Of a DNA stretch of 64,000 bases, positions 29,938-40,329 are shown piece by piece; the stretch's first letter is position 1, and each line of letters opens with the position of its first letter. The DNA lies in contig NC_047490.1 in assembly GCF_002079055.1 (NCBI RefSeq), positions 992,001 to 1,056,000 on the forward strand, read 5' to 3'. The position numbers and the translations under genes were made by a program. The notes under the pieces were generated by a model. The model saw nothing but the letters and a program-made list of their open reading frames with translations. It made no database searches and was not told the origin of the DNA. The DNA is from Saccharomyces paradoxus (Eukaryota; Ascomycota; Saccharomycetes; Saccharomycetales; Saccharomycetaceae).

Positions 29938-32900
29938 ATGAATGTATATGATGATGTCCTTGACGCTACTGTTGTGTCTCATTCTCTAACAACACATTTT
30001 ACTACCTCTGATTATGAGGAGCTCTTAGTCGTGCGAACAAATATCCTTTCTGTGTACAGGCCTACTAGGGATGGGAAACTGTATTTGACTGATGAATTTA
30101 AGTTTCACGGCTTGATCACTGATATAGGTCTCATTCCTCAAAAAGATAGTCCACTAAGTTGCCTGCTATTATGCACAGGTGTCGCTAAAACCTCTATTCT
30201 AAAGTTCAACACTCTAACAAACTCAATCGATACACTGAGTCTACACTACTACGAAGGCAAGTTCAAAGATAAATCCCTGGTAGAGCTGGCCAAAACTTCT
30301 ACACTAAGAATGGACCCGGGAAGTTCCTGCGCCTTACTGTTCAATAATGATATTATTGCTTTTCTACCTTTCCATGTCAATAAAAACGACGATGAAGAGG
30401 AGGAGGAAGAGGGGGAGGAAGAGGAGGAAGAGGATATAGACGATGAAGAATTAATTCATAGTATAGATCAAAAATCTCAAGGGACGAATGCTTTTAATAA
30501 GAGGAAAAGAACCAAGTTATGCGACGAGTTCACGGCGTCAAGCGTAGTGTTGGTAGCGAATGAGTTGTATGAAGGCGCTAAAAATATCATTGATATCCAG
30601 TTCTTGAAAAATTTCACCAAACCAACAATAGCAATCTTATACCAACCAAAGCTTGTTTGGGCAGGAAATACTACCATTTCAAAACTCCCCACACAATACA
30701 TCATACTTACATTGAACATTCAAGCTGCAGAAAATGCTACCAAGATTGAGTCGACGACAATAGCATTTGTAAAAGAATTACCTTGGGATTTACACACTGT
30801 TGTGCCCGTTTCAAACGGTGCTATCATTGTAGGAACTAATGAACTGGCATTTCTAGATAATACCGGCGTTTTACAATCAACGATACTATTAAACTCATTC
30901 GCCGATAAAGAGTTGCAGAAAACAAAAATTATCAATAATTCTTCATTGGAAGTTATGTTTAGGGAAAAAGATACAACGTCGATCTGGATGCCTTCATCTA
31001 AGAGCAAAAACGGAGCAAGTAATAATGACGAAACCCTACTACTTATGGACTTGAAATCCAATATATATTATATCCAAATGGAAGCAGAGGGTAGATTACT
31101 GATTAAATTCGACATCTTCAAGCTGCCTATAGTCAATGATCTTTTAAAGGAAAATTCTAATCCAAAATGTATAACACGTTTGAATGCAACCAACTCAAAC
31201 AAAAATATGGACCTTTTCATCGGGTTTGGTTCAGGAAATGCTTTGGTTCTCAGATTGAATAATTTGAAATCTACCATTGAAACAAGAGAAGAACACAAAG
31301 CACCTTCTTCAAGTACAAATAGTTTGATGGATATCAATGACGAAGATGATGAAGAAATGGAAGATTTGTACGCTGATGAAGCTCCTGAAAATGGACTAAC
31401 AACCAATGATTCCAAAGGCACTGTGGAAACCGTTCAGCCGTTCGATATCGAACTGTTATCATCTCTAAGAAATGTTGGTCCTATCACCTCACTAACTATA
31501 GGTAAGGTATCCTCCATTGATGATGTGGTAAAAGGACTACCGAATCCAAATAAAAACGAATATTCTTTAGTAGCCACATCCGGAAATGGTTCAGGCTCTC
31601 ATTTGACCGTCATACAGACTAGCGTTCAACCGGAAATTGAATTAGCATTAAAATTCATCAGTATAACACAAATCTGGAATCTTAAGATGAAAGGAAGAGA
31701 CAGGTACTTAATAACTACTGATTCTACCAAATCTAGGAGCGACATATATGAAAGTGACAATAATTTTAAACTTCATAAAGGAGGCCGTTTAAGGAGAGAT
31801 GCTACAACAGTTTACATTTCAATGTTTGGTGAAGAAAAGAGAATAATACAAGTCACCACCAATCACTTATATTTATATGATACGCATTTTAGGCGTCTCA
31901 CTACGATTAAGTTTGACTACGAAGTTATTCATGTTTCCGTCATGGATCCGTATATTTTAATCACCGTTTCAAGGGGTGATATTAAGATATTTGAACTGGA
32001 GGAAAAGAATAAAAGGAAATTGTTAAAAGTTGATTTGCCAGAGATCTTAAATGAAATGGTTATTACATCAGGTTTGATATTAAAAAGCAATATGTGTAAT
32101 GAATTTCTGATCGGATTGGGTAAATCTCAAGAAGAACAGTTATTATTTACATTTGTTACTGCAGATAATCAAATCATCTTTTTCACTAAGGACCACAATG
32201 ATAGAATCTTCCAACTAAATGGTGTTGATCAATTGAACGAATCTTTATACATCAGCACCTATCGATTGGGCGATGAGATCGTGCCTGACCCATCGATTAA
32301 ACAAGTAATGATAAATAAGCTGGGACATGACAATAAAGAAGAATACTTGACAATATTAACCTTCGGAGGAGAGATTTACCAATATAGAAAATTACCACAA
32401 AGACGTAGTAGATTTTATAGAAACGTTACAAGAAATGACCTAGCTATTACTGGTGCTCCTGACAATGCATACGCGAAGGGGGTTAGTTCAATTGAAAGAA
32501 TTATGCATTATTTCCCCGATTACAACGGCTATTCGGTAATATTTGTGACTGGTAGCGTTCCATACATATTAATAAAGGAAGATGATTCCACACCGAAGAT
32601 TTTCAAGTTTGGGAACATACCGTTGGTTTCAGTCACTCCCTGGAGTGAGCGTTCAGTCATGTGTGTCGATGATATTAAGAATGCCAGAGTTTACACACTA
32701 ACCACTGAGAATATGTACTATGGTAACAAATTGCCATTGAAGCAGATAAAAATTAGCAACGTACTCGATGACTACAAAACTCTACAAAAACTCGTCTATC
32801 ATGAAAGGGCTCAACTGTTTCTTGTATCTTATTGCAAGCGGGTTCCTTACGAAGCATTAGGAGAAGACGGTGAAAAAGTAATTGGCTATGACGAGAATGT

Positions 32901-34026
32901 CCCACATGCAGAAGGATTTCAAAGTGGAATTTTGCTTATCAATCCAAAAAGTTGGAAGGTGATTGACAAAATTGATTTTCCAAAAAATTCTGTCGTCAAT
33001 GAAATGAGATCCTCAATGATTCAAATTAATTCAAAAACTAAGAGAAGAAGAGAATATATTATAGCTGGCGTTGCAAATGCCACTACTGAAGACACTCCGC
33101 CAACCGGCGCTTTCCATATCTATGACGTAATAGAAGTTGTGCCCGAGCCTGGTAAACCTGATACGAACTATAAGCTCAAAGAAATCTTTCAAGAAGAAGT
33201 CAGTGGTACTGTGTCTACCGTTTGCGAAATTAGTGGAAGATTCATGATTAGCCAAAGCCAAAAAGTTCTGGTCAGAGATATCCAAGAAGACAATTCCGTC
33301 ATACCAGTGGCATTTTTGGACATTCCTGTTTTCGTTACAGACTCTAAAAGCTTTGGTAATCTTTTGATAATTGGTGATGCTATGCAAGGGTTTCAATTTA
33401 TTGGTTTTGACGCAGAACCATACAGGATGATTTCATTAGGTAGAAGCATATCGAAATTTCAAACAATGTCGCTAGAGTTTTTAGTGAACGGAGGGGATAT
33501 GTACTTTGCGGCAACAGATGCTGACAGGAACGTACATGTGCTGAAATATGCACCCGATGAGCCCAATTCTCTATCAGGCCAACGTTTAGTCCACTGCTCC
33601 AGTTTCACGCTGCATTCCACCAATAGTTGTATGATGCTTTTACCAAAAAACGAAGAATTTGGCTTTCCTCAAATACCATCGTTTCAAAATGTTGGTGGCC
33701 AGGTGGATGGGTCGCTCTTCAAGATAGTTCCTTTAAGTGAAGAAACATACAGAAGACTTTATGTGGTCCAACAACAAATCATCGATCGAGAATTACAGCT
33801 AGGTGGTTTAAACCCTCGTATGGAAAGATTGGCCAACGACTTTTATCAGATGGGTCACTCCATGAGACCTATGCTTGATTTCAACGTTATAAGAAGATTT
33901 AGTGGATTAGCTATTGATAGACGAAAAAGCATTGCACAAAAAGCAGGAAGACATGCGCATTTTGAAGCATGGAGAGATATCATAAATATTGAATTTTCAA
34001 TGAGATCTCTATGCCGGGATAAGTGA
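29938..34026 (+). CDS. CFT1: Cft1, cleavage and polyadenylation factor subunit (CPSF160 ortholog)
   Basis: A 1362-residue protein (1357 in S. cerevisiae). Cft1 is the large beta-propeller scaffold of the polymerase module of the cleavage and polyadenylation factor, which recognises pre-mRNA 3' ends. The family layout of three WD40-like propellers is visible. The MMS1_N-type N-terminus (VYDDVLDATVVSHSLTTHF) is followed by two acidic loops (about 150-175, Glu-rich, and about 465-490, NDEDDEEMEDLYADEA). A C-terminal CPSF_A domain (about 990-1330) ends near the FSGLAIDRRKSIAQKAGRH segment. The Glu tract is coded by repetitive GAA/GAG codons around 30394-30435 and probably accounts for the length difference. 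Confidence 0.97.
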   Translation: MNVYDDVLDATVVSHSLTTHFTTSDYEELLVVRTNILSVYRPTRDGKLYLTDEFKFHGLITDIGLIPQKDSPLSCLLLCTGVAKTSILKFNTLTNSIDTLSLHYYEGKFKDKSLVELAKTSTLRMDPGSSCALLFNNDIIAFLPFHVNKNDDEEEEEEGEEEEEEDIDDEELIHSIDQKSQGTNAFNKRKRTKLCDEFTASSVVLVANELYEGAKNIIDIQFLKNFTKPTIAILYQPKLVWAGNTTISKLPTQYIILTLNIQAAENATKIESTTIAFVKELPWDLHTVVPVSNGAIIVGTNELAFLDNTGVLQSTILLNSFADKELQKTKIINNSSLEVMFREKDTTSIWMPSSKSKNGASNNDETLLLMDLKSNIYYIQMEAEGRLLIKFDIFKLPIVNDLLKENSNPKCITRLNATNSNKNMDLFIGFGSGNALVLRLNNLKSTIETREEHKAPSSSTNSLMDINDEDDEEMEDLYADEAPENGLTTNDSKGTVETVQPFDIELLSSLRNVGPITSLTIGKVSSIDDVVKGLPNPNKNEYSLVATSGNGSGSHLTVIQTSVQPEIELALKFISITQIWNLKMKGRDRYLITTDSTKSRSDIYESDNNFKLHKGGRLRRDATTVYISMFGEEKRIIQVTTNHLYLYDTHFRRLTTIKFDYEVIHVSVMDPYILITVSRGDIKIFELEEKNKRKLLKVDLPEILNEMVITSGLILKSNMCNEFLIGLGKSQEEQLLFTFVTADNQIIFFTKDHNDRIFQLNGVDQLNESLYISTYRLGDEIVPDPSIKQVMINKLGHDNKEEYLTILTFGGEIYQYRKLPQRRSRFYRNVTRNDLAITGAPDNAYAKGVSSIERIMHYFPDYNGYSVIFVTGSVPYILIKEDDSTPKIFKFGNIPLVSVTPWSERSVMCVDDIKNARVYTLTTENMYYGNKLPLKQIKISNVLDDYKTLQKLVYHERAQLFLVSYCKRVPYEALGEDGEKVIGYDENVPHAEGFQSGILLINPKSWKVIDKIDFPKNSVVNEMRSSMIQINSKTKRRREYIIAGVANATTEDTPPTGAFHIYDVIEVVPEPGKPDTNYKLKEIFQEEVSGTVSTVCEISGRFMISQSQKVLVRDIQEDNSVIPVAFLDIPVFVTDSKSFGNLLIIGDAMQGFQFIGFDAEPYRMISLGRSISKFQTMSLEFLVNGGDMYFAATDADRNVHVLKYAPDEPNSLSGQRLVHCSSFTLHSTNSCMMLLPKNEEFGFPQIPSFQNVGGQVDGSLFKIVPLSEETYRRLYVVQQQIIDRELQLGGLNPRMERLANDFYQMGHSMRPMLDFNVIRRFSGLAIDRRKSIAQKAGRHAHFEAWRDIINIEFSMRSLCRDK

Positions 34027-34328
34027 ATAATACGTATAAAATTATTTATATTAACTAGCCTGATACATACATATATCCACTATCGGCTTTCGAGTAGTGA
34101 ATAGGATCCACTACTTGAATATGAGATTTGTAACAATAAGCATATCTATCATCAAACATTTTCGGAACTACTTTTACGTGGCGGGGATGAGGAAAAACTT
34201 ACCTTTTTTGTACAGCAGAAAAACAAATAAAGAACGGTTGGTAATAATGCGAAAGTACAAAGGGTGCCTTTAATCGAAAATCTAAACGTGAACATACACA
34301 ATCATACTAAAGAAGGTGCTATTCAAAT
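34027..34328. promoter_or_regulatory. CFT1 3' region and GPI11 promoter
   Basis: A 302 bp spacer between tandem genes. It contains AT-rich polyadenylation-type sequence (34030-34080) and a perfect 7 bp inverted repeat (AGTAGTG and CACTACT, 34093-34115, 9-base loop). No other site could be supported. Confidence 0.4.
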
Positions 34329-34988
34329 ATGCCGGCTAAGAAAAGGACTAGAAAGACGGTAAAAAAAACCGTATCATTCTCTGATGACACAACATTAACA
34401 ACGCACCAAAATCGTGAGAAAAAAAATGTAGATCATGATCGTCCACCTGTATATGTGAGGAAAGCCCCCCTGATGACATTCCCATACCATTTAATAGCGT
34501 TGCTTTATTACTACATTTTCGTATCTTCCAATTTCAATACGGTGAAATTACTGAGTTTTTTGATTCCTACACAAGTTGCTTATTTAGTTTTGCAATTCAA
34601 TAAATGCACAGTTTATGGTAACAAAATCATCAAGATCAATTACTCTTTGACCTTGATTTGTCTAGGTGTTACATTTTTGTTAAGCTTTCCTGCAATGTTA
34701 TTAACTATTTTATTCGGTGCGCCATTAATGGACTTATTGTGGGAAACTTGGCTATTGTCACTGCATTTTGCATTTTTAGCATACCCTGCAGTTTATTCTG
34801 TATTTAATTGTGATTTCAAAGTGGGGTTATGGAAGAAATATTTCATCTTTATTGTTGTAGGCAGTTGGATTAGTTGTGTTGTTATTCCTTTAGATTGGGA
34901 TAGGGATTGGCAAAATTGGCCAATCCCAATTGTTGTTGGAGGGTATTTGGGCGCTTTGGTTGGCTATACTATCGGTGCTTATATATAA
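34329..34988 (+). CDS. GPI11: Gpi11, GPI anchor phosphoethanolamine transfer subunit (PIG-F family)
   Basis: A 219-residue ER membrane protein, the same length as S. cerevisiae Gpi11 and the counterpart of human PIG-F. It supports the Gpi7 and Gpi13 transferases that add phosphoethanolamine to GPI anchor mannoses. A basic cytosolic N-terminus (MPAKKRTRKTVKK) is followed by about six hydrophobic segments (around 50-65, 72-88, 105-132, 140-158, 170-188 and 200-217). The last includes the conserved VVGGYLGALVGYTIGAY stretch, and the acidic DWDRDWQNWP motif lies just before it. It is convergent with RSC3. Confidence 0.96.
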   Translation: MPAKKRTRKTVKKTVSFSDDTTLTTHQNREKKNVDHDRPPVYVRKAPLMTFPYHLIALLYYYIFVSSNFNTVKLLSFLIPTQVAYLVLQFNKCTVYGNKIIKINYSLTLICLGVTFLLSFPAMLLTILFGAPLMDLLWETWLLSLHFAFLAYPAVYSVFNCDFKVGLWKKYFIFIVVGSWISCVVIPLDWDRDWQNWPIPIVVGGYLGALVGYTIGAYI

Positions 34989-35316
34989 TATCGGTAATAA
35001 CAGTTTGTATATAAAAAAAATAAGTATGATAGAAGTAACATAAACTGGTCCTCCCATACACAATAGAAATATCTAGGACAAAAATAAATCATCTTTATAT
35101 CGGACTTATCCGACTGCTGTTTATACCAGGTATTATACATCCAAATGGATAAAGGACTACCGATATTTAAATATATCCCGGTCTTCTAATCCCTTTCTTT
35201 TCATAATTTCCTTTTCTGGTTTATTCATTCTATATAAAAAAAAATAATACAAATCCTTAGATTAAATAATAAATACTTAAAAGTCTTGAACTCTTCTTTA
35301 ATTTGCTTAAGGCACT
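34989..35316. other. Convergent GPI11/RSC3 spacer
   Basis: A 328 bp AT-rich gap between two 3' ends. It holds TATATA-like polyadenylation elements and two short imperfect palindromes (35100-35113 and around 35163-35180). No promoter is expected. No gene or RNA was recognised. Confidence 0.4.
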
Positions 35317-37980
35317 TCAGCTACGAATAGCCTTAAAAATTTCATTAAAATTTTCCTTGGTTAAACCGAACGTATCTAAGTTTGCGTCGCTATCAATCGG
35401 TGCTGCAGTACCTGCGGTCCCATTAGAAACTGTGCTATTTTTCCTCTGTTCATAAAAATCTGTTTTTATAAGAGATTCAGAAATCTTATTCAGTTCGTGA
35501 TTTAGTTTAATCAATTGGTCGCTCGATATGCTGGAAAATCCATTATTAGTACGATAATTCAAATCGGCAGTAAATGTAGCTTTGTTTTCCTCTAGATTTT
35601 TGATATATCTGGAGATTATCTTAATTTTAGTAATTAAATTTTCAATTAGCTTATTTTGCTTCTTACAATTCTTAGTATAATCGCTTAATAGCATTGCAAT
35701 TTTATTGATAATTAAATGAATAACATTTTTGTTCTTTATTCTCTTATTATTATCGTTATTACCATGAATACTCTCTGTTTGGTCAATGCAGGTTTCCTTA
35801 CCATCATTTGTCATCTTCGAAGATTCAAAGGATCTTTGGTAGAGTGCTAGAAGCATCAAAACTAAAGCTTGCAGAACTGTAATAGATTTATTAATGAATG
35901 TAAATTCATGACCGGCGAATTTAATGTTAGCTAAATTCGAGAAAACAAAGAATAAGGTCTCTCTCGACAGTTCTAAAAATTCCTCTAATATTTCATTGAA
36001 TTTAGCATAATTCCTCAACGTTTCAAATTGCAATAAAAGGTAAAAATTCAAATATAACATTGAATTTCTGTAGATTAGAGAATCCATGATATTATTAATT
36101 ATCGAGGGAGTCGTTAAACATCCTTGGCTGACCTCAATATTCTTGGTTTTTAGAAGCTTGATTAACTCTATAATTTTATCAATGGATAGTTGCTGGTCTT
36201 TACTTTGCAAATATTTCATCAAATTCACTTCGAAATCAATCAATTCAAAATCGTTGTTTAACAAAGGATCAATAATTGGAGTAGAGTTCGTGAAGGGTTC
36301 AGACATTAGCAATGGTAATTGACCTAAGAAAAGATGTCTCCAGCAGTAATTCTTATATATGAAATTCCAGACCAAAATATGCGATTGATTTTGAGTTTCA
36401 TGATTTAATGATAGTGCACATGCCATATGCATATCTTCATCGTAATCAATTACAAGGGAGGACGAAGACGATGTAGTCGTCACAAATTGGTAATATTTCC
36501 ACAGAGAAATAAACCGCAGGGTGTCTATATTGCACATCGATCTTTTTTCAATTTCAAATTTAAATGTTGTCAAATTCGACTTCAACGAAGGCAAGTAATT
36601 GAATAATACATTGAACAATTGCAAGTGTCCTTCATCTCTAAGAGGAATTAATACCGTAGAATTCAATGACTCAAAAAGAATCAAGAGACAGAGAGTTATA
36701 AATCCTAAATTTAGTAGTTGATCATCGGTCACACTGAAAACTTGAAAAATTGTTTCAAACTCACTAGAATTTGGAATATTTATGGTATTAGATGGAAAAA
36801 GCTGCTCAATTATAGGTAGTAATCTCTTTGGTTTTAATATTGGCAATATCGAATTCGTTTCCGTTATCGTGGATAAGTATTTGTTAACAAGATTCTGTGT
36901 TATAGATTGCGAGGGGAACCTTAATATTTGGGATATACTGCTGTTGCGCTCCTTGTTGTTATGGTTTGTTATCACATCGTGTAGAGGCCCATTAAATTGT
37001 GTCTCAATTAGCGTATTCAGTTCTTTGAAGAATTTGAATAGGAAAGGGTCACGCTCAATTAAATACTGAATCTGGAAGATAGAGCTTTTGTTTATATTTT
37101 TTGGTAACAACCATAACTTATTCCTACTTTCTTGCGAAATAGCGGAATTGAATACATTAAAAACTTTATTAGTATCCAAAAACTGAGGATCCAAATCCTT
37201 AAATTCGTTGAGATGAGGCCTTCTTTCATTCTCTGGAATTGTTTTACCGTCTCCATCAGTGATGCCATCTTCACCTAATTTTCTTTTCCTAATTGTCAAA
37301 AACTCCTCTTGGTTTCGATTAGAGTGTGAAGACTGCATTTGCGCTGAGGAATCTTGTTTAAAATCAAGATTTACTCCTGTGATCTTCTTACCTGTAATTT
37401 CTTGCAGTTCTAGTAGTCTGCCTTTTAAGAAATTCATTTCATGATTGATGATTTCATCTTGTGTGTAAGGAGAGGTTAGCATATGGAAAATCGCAGGGCC
37501 TTGAACCCAATTGAGTGGAATAGAGGATTCGTTTGCAGAGGTGACCGGCTTGCTTTCTAAGGAAGGTACCGATTTTGGAATATATTGAGTGTGTTGTTGG
37601 TTCAAGGTTGCATTTGCCGCAGATGATCTATTATTAAGCTGGCTTTGAGCATTGAGCAGTTGCAGACGCGTGTTGTATTCTCTTATTTGCTCCAAAGAAG
37701 CCAGTTCTGGGTTTTTCTGCAAAAGTGCAGCGGTTTCTTTAGAGACACGACGAGAAGCGTAATAAGAGTTTAAGTACGGGCCGCTGGCTACTTGGCGTGT
37801 GTTCGAAGAGGAAGAGCTAGAGGGAACGTATTGTCCAGGAACGTCCGGGTAGAAGCAGTCCATCTTATTATGTTTCATACAGTTCCCACAGATGGGCTTA
37901 ACACGGTCACAACCTATCTTCCTCTTACGGCACTGCACGCAAGCAGGCGGTTTTTTCATTTTTCTACCACGAATATCCAT
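35317..37980 (-). CDS. RSC3: Rsc3, zinc-cluster subunit of the RSC chromatin remodeler
   Basis: An 887-residue protein (885 in S. cerevisiae). Rsc3 targets the RSC remodeler to promoters by binding CGCG-type motifs, often as a dimer with its paralog Rsc30. The Zn2Cys6 binuclear cluster is at the N-terminus, with Cys14, Cys17, Cys24, Cys31, Cys34 and Cys42, preceded by a basic stretch (RGRKMKK). A Ser-rich linker (SSSSSS near 54) and a Gln/Asn-rich helical region follow. The rest is a fungal transcription-factor middle-homology-like helical region. Synteny (YDR303C) separates it from RSC30, which is on another chromosome. Confidence 0.96.
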   Translation of the reverse strand: MDIRGRKMKKPPACVQCRKRKIGCDRVKPICGNCMKHNKMDCFYPDVPGQYVPSSSSSSNTRQVASGPYLNSYYASRRVSKETAALLQKNPELASLEQIREYNTRLQLLNAQSQLNNRSSAANATLNQQHTQYIPKSVPSLESKPVTSANESSIPLNWVQGPAIFHMLTSPYTQDEIINHEMNFLKGRLLELQEITGKKITGVNLDFKQDSSAQMQSSHSNRNQEEFLTIRKRKLGEDGITDGDGKTIPENERRPHLNEFKDLDPQFLDTNKVFNVFNSAISQESRNKLWLLPKNINKSSIFQIQYLIERDPFLFKFFKELNTLIETQFNGPLHDVITNHNNKERNSSISQILRFPSQSITQNLVNKYLSTITETNSILPILKPKRLLPIIEQLFPSNTINIPNSSEFETIFQVFSVTDDQLLNLGFITLCLLILFESLNSTVLIPLRDEGHLQLFNVLFNYLPSLKSNLTTFKFEIEKRSMCNIDTLRFISLWKYYQFVTTTSSSSSLVIDYDEDMHMACALSLNHETQNQSHILVWNFIYKNYCWRHLFLGQLPLLMSEPFTNSTPIIDPLLNNDFELIDFEVNLMKYLQSKDQQLSIDKIIELIKLLKTKNIEVSQGCLTTPSIINNIMDSLIYRNSMLYLNFYLLLQFETLRNYAKFNEILEEFLELSRETLFFVFSNLANIKFAGHEFTFINKSITVLQALVLMLLALYQRSFESSKMTNDGKETCIDQTESIHGNNDNNKRIKNKNVIHLIINKIAMLLSDYTKNCKKQNKLIENLITKIKIISRYIKNLEENKATFTADLNYRTNNGFSSISSDQLIKLNHELNKISESLIKTDFYEQRKNSTVSNGTAGTAAPIDSDANLDTFGLTKENFNEIFKAIRS

Positions 37981-38474
37981 CGTTGTTTTTTGGTTCTGAA
38001 ATGCTATTTTTGTAATAAGAGCTTAAGAGAATATCACAGAAACCACGATGAGAAATACCTGTGTAGTATGGGGCAATTGCAGCAAAGCACCAATGGGTTT
38101 GGTTTGAAAGCCGTGAGTTTTGATGAAATAATCTAATGTAAGCAGCTAATGTATCTTCTCTCGGGCGAAAACGGGAAAGTGGTCTCACAAGCGTCTAACC
38201 GGCCGAGTGAATATTGGTGAACTATGGCTATCTATGGGAAGGTATAGCAGTAGGAGCGTCCAGAAAGCAGTATGTTCCTAACGATGAAGGTAGTTCTTGG
38301 TGTGTGTGATCCTAACTGGTCAACAAGACCCACGTTGGTCAATTGAAATACTCTTGTGAAGTTGTGCCAGAAAAAAGCCATAGGGTAACATACTCGTTCT
38401 ATGTGATAATCAACTGTTATAAGCGCTATATAGTTATGTAGCTGGCCTATACATCTCTTGGGTAGTGATGCAGT
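37981..38474. promoter_or_regulatory. CPR5 3' region and RSC3 promoter
   Basis: A 494 bp spacer between minus-strand genes. It is less AT-rich than its neighbours, with an AACCGGCCG patch near 38199-38207. I searched for Abf1 and Reb1 matches by eye and found none that satisfied the consensus. No small gene was recognised. Confidence 0.35.
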
Positions 38475-39152
38475 TTATAGCTCATCATGTGATGCTTCAC
38501 TTGCTTCCGCTTTGATCTCTTCCTGTAGCTTGGCCGCGTCTTGGTGGCCCAAAGGAACAGTTTCCAATTCACCACTCTCGACAATGATAACTTCCTTTAC
38601 GGGCATGTTTCTACTGTCGGTCTTAACGTTTTCGATGTAGTGAACCACGTCCATACCCTCCAAGACTTCTCCAAAGACAACATGCTTGCCGTCCAACCAT
38701 GGGCAAGGAACAGTGGTGATGAAAAATTGCGATCCGTTGGTGTTTTTACCACGATTGGCCATGGACAATCTGCCTGGTTTATCGTGCTTGACATCAAAAT
38801 TCTCATCTTTGAACGTGTTTCCAAAGATGGACTTGCCTCCAATACCTGATCTGTGAGTAAAATCACCACCTTGAATCATGAAATTAGGAATAACGCGGTG
38901 GAAGATAGAGTTCAAGTAACCCATCTTGGGGTCCCTGGAAATGGTCAACTGATAAAAGTTCTCAACGGTTTGGGGTGTGGTGAGACCATACAATCCCATA
39001 ACGATACGACCAACTTTTTCATCACCGTGACTAATATCGAAGTAGACCTTATGTGTGATCTCAGGATCTTCCGGCGTGACTTCTTTGGCAAAGATGGCTG
39101 TCGTGAAGAAACAAGCAAACAAAGTAATGATGGATAAAACTTGAAATTTCAT
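38475..39152 (-). CDS. CPR5: ER-lumenal peptidyl-prolyl cis-trans isomerase (cyclophilin D)
   Basis: A 225-residue secretory-pathway cyclophilin, the same as S. cerevisiae Cpr5. It catalyses proline isomerisation and assists folding in the ER lumen. The hydrophobic signal peptide covers about residues 1-22 ([22 protein letters not shown]). The cyclophilin-like domain follows (about 34-195), with the catalytic [15 protein letters not shown] segment, NGSQFFITT and the active-site tryptophan in [12 protein letters not shown]. The C-terminus is HDEL, the yeast ER-retrieval signal. Both targeting signals are directly visible, so localisation is secure. It lies in tandem behind HNT2 on the minus strand. 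Confidence 0.98.
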   Translation of the reverse strand: MKFQVLSIITLFACFFTTAIFAKEVTPEDPEITHKVYFDISHGDEKVGRIVMGLYGLTTPQTVENFYQLTISRDPKMGYLNSIFHRVIPNFMIQGGDFTHRSGIGGKSIFGNTFKDENFDVKHDKPGRLSMANRGKNTNGSQFFITTVPCPWLDGKHVVFGEVLEGMDVVHYIENVKTDSRNMPVKEVIIVESGELETVPLGHQDAAKLQEEIKAEASEASHDEL

Positions 39153-39348
39153 TGTTGTAGATATCGCTGTGCCTTTTGTTTATTAAATTGAAGGTAACCT
39201 CAACTGTTGAGGCTCTTCGAGAAAAGTAGTAAGAATGGCTTCATCTTTTTTTTCCTCTGCTAAAAAGGGATTCGCTGCGAAACGAAAATTAACATCCTTA
39301 CTATTTTTCGATATTGTAAGTACGTATTTAACTATATTATCTATTGAA

Positions 39349-40088
39349 CTATAGCCATTGTGTCAAATCAGTATTAGAAGATACAAACTGTTCTAGTCCG
39401 CTTTGAAGATCCTCAACCTCTTTTTTCATTTCGCCCAAAGTTCTGACCTTCCTCTGACTGTCTGGCTTCAAGACATTAGGGCCTTTCAAGGGTTCATCCC
39501 CATCCGCAGTGGCCAGTGTAGACTTGTTTTTTCTTGCTTGCCTACCACCAACTCCTAAATATTCGTCTCGTCTTGCTTGCCAATCAGCCAAAGTGCCATT
39601 ACCATCCCAATGGTCTAATTTATCGTATATCAAATCTCCAACATTATTTATTTTGTAACGTGGTATAATGTGTGTGTGCAAGTGGGGTACTGATTGGCCC
39701 GCTTCAGGTCCATCTTGTATGGCAACATTGATCGAGTCTGCCTTATATTGCCATTTAATAAATCTATGAATTAACTGCAGGGTCTTGAAATAATCTTGGG
39801 ATTCAGGCATGGTCAGATCTGATAAGTTTACAACTGTAGTTCTCAATGGAACGATCAGTACATGCCCAGGTACAATTGGTTTCAGGTTCACTAGTGCATA
39901 CGTGTATTTTGACTTCTGTAGGAAAGCAGACAGTACAAAGTCCTCATTTAGTTAGTAACGCAATGATACGAAAGGGTACTAAAACATATGGGAGTGCATA
40001 CATAGAAAACTTGTTCAGTTACGAGAAACTTGCTAAAATATATTGGCTTATTCATGTTTTTACTTTTCTTCATTTCGCTCAAGATCAT
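39349..40088 (-). CDS. HNT2: Hnt2, HIT-family diadenosine polyphosphate hydrolase (spliced; exons 40002-40088 and 39349-39915)
   Basis: A spliced gene of two exons. Exon 1 encodes 29 residues (MILSEMKKSKNMNKP onward, ending EQVFY at 40002). Exon 2 resumes KSKYTYALVNLKP at 39915, giving 217 residues in all. Hnt2 is the yeast counterpart of human FHIT and hydrolyses Ap3A/Ap4A dinucleotides. The histidine triad HLHTH is visible in SVPHLHTHIIPRYKIN, as is the FHIT-type N-terminal strand LVNLKPIVPGHVLIVP. The mature join restores the expected protein exactly, which supports the splice sites. Reading exon 2 alone from its internal Met would lose the first strand of the fold. Confidence 0.93.
39916..40001 (-). 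other. HNT2 spliceosomal intron (86 nt)
   Basis: On the minus strand the intron starts GTATGC, has a perfect TACTAAC branch site (complement of 39951-39957), and ends in a pyrimidine-rich CTTTCCTACAG. Its length and branch-to-acceptor spacing are normal for yeast. The donor has C at position 6 where the yeast consensus GTATGT has T. Confidence 0.9.
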
Positions 40089-40329
40089 TCTGAAGTTGAG
40101 ATAGATCAATTGAGGTTCCTTTTTTTCTTCGCTTCTAGCAATTGAGCAGGAAAGAAAAGTCAACCATATTATGAAAACGTATAAACTAGAAAAGTATTTA
40201 TTCTGATTGGTGTCAATGGCAAAATACATTGCAATTTTGTATGCAAAAAAATCTTTAGGCTGGTTAAAAGTAATTGACCTCAATACTGTCCAAAAGTAAT
40301 TGACAAATCGGTAAAAAAAAATGAACATC

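Noticed and set aside
35100-35113. TCGGA-CTTA-TCCGA palindrome, CGG/CCG spacing like a zinc-cluster factor site
   Set aside because: It is in a convergent 3'-3' spacer where no promoter is expected, and the arms are only 5 bp.
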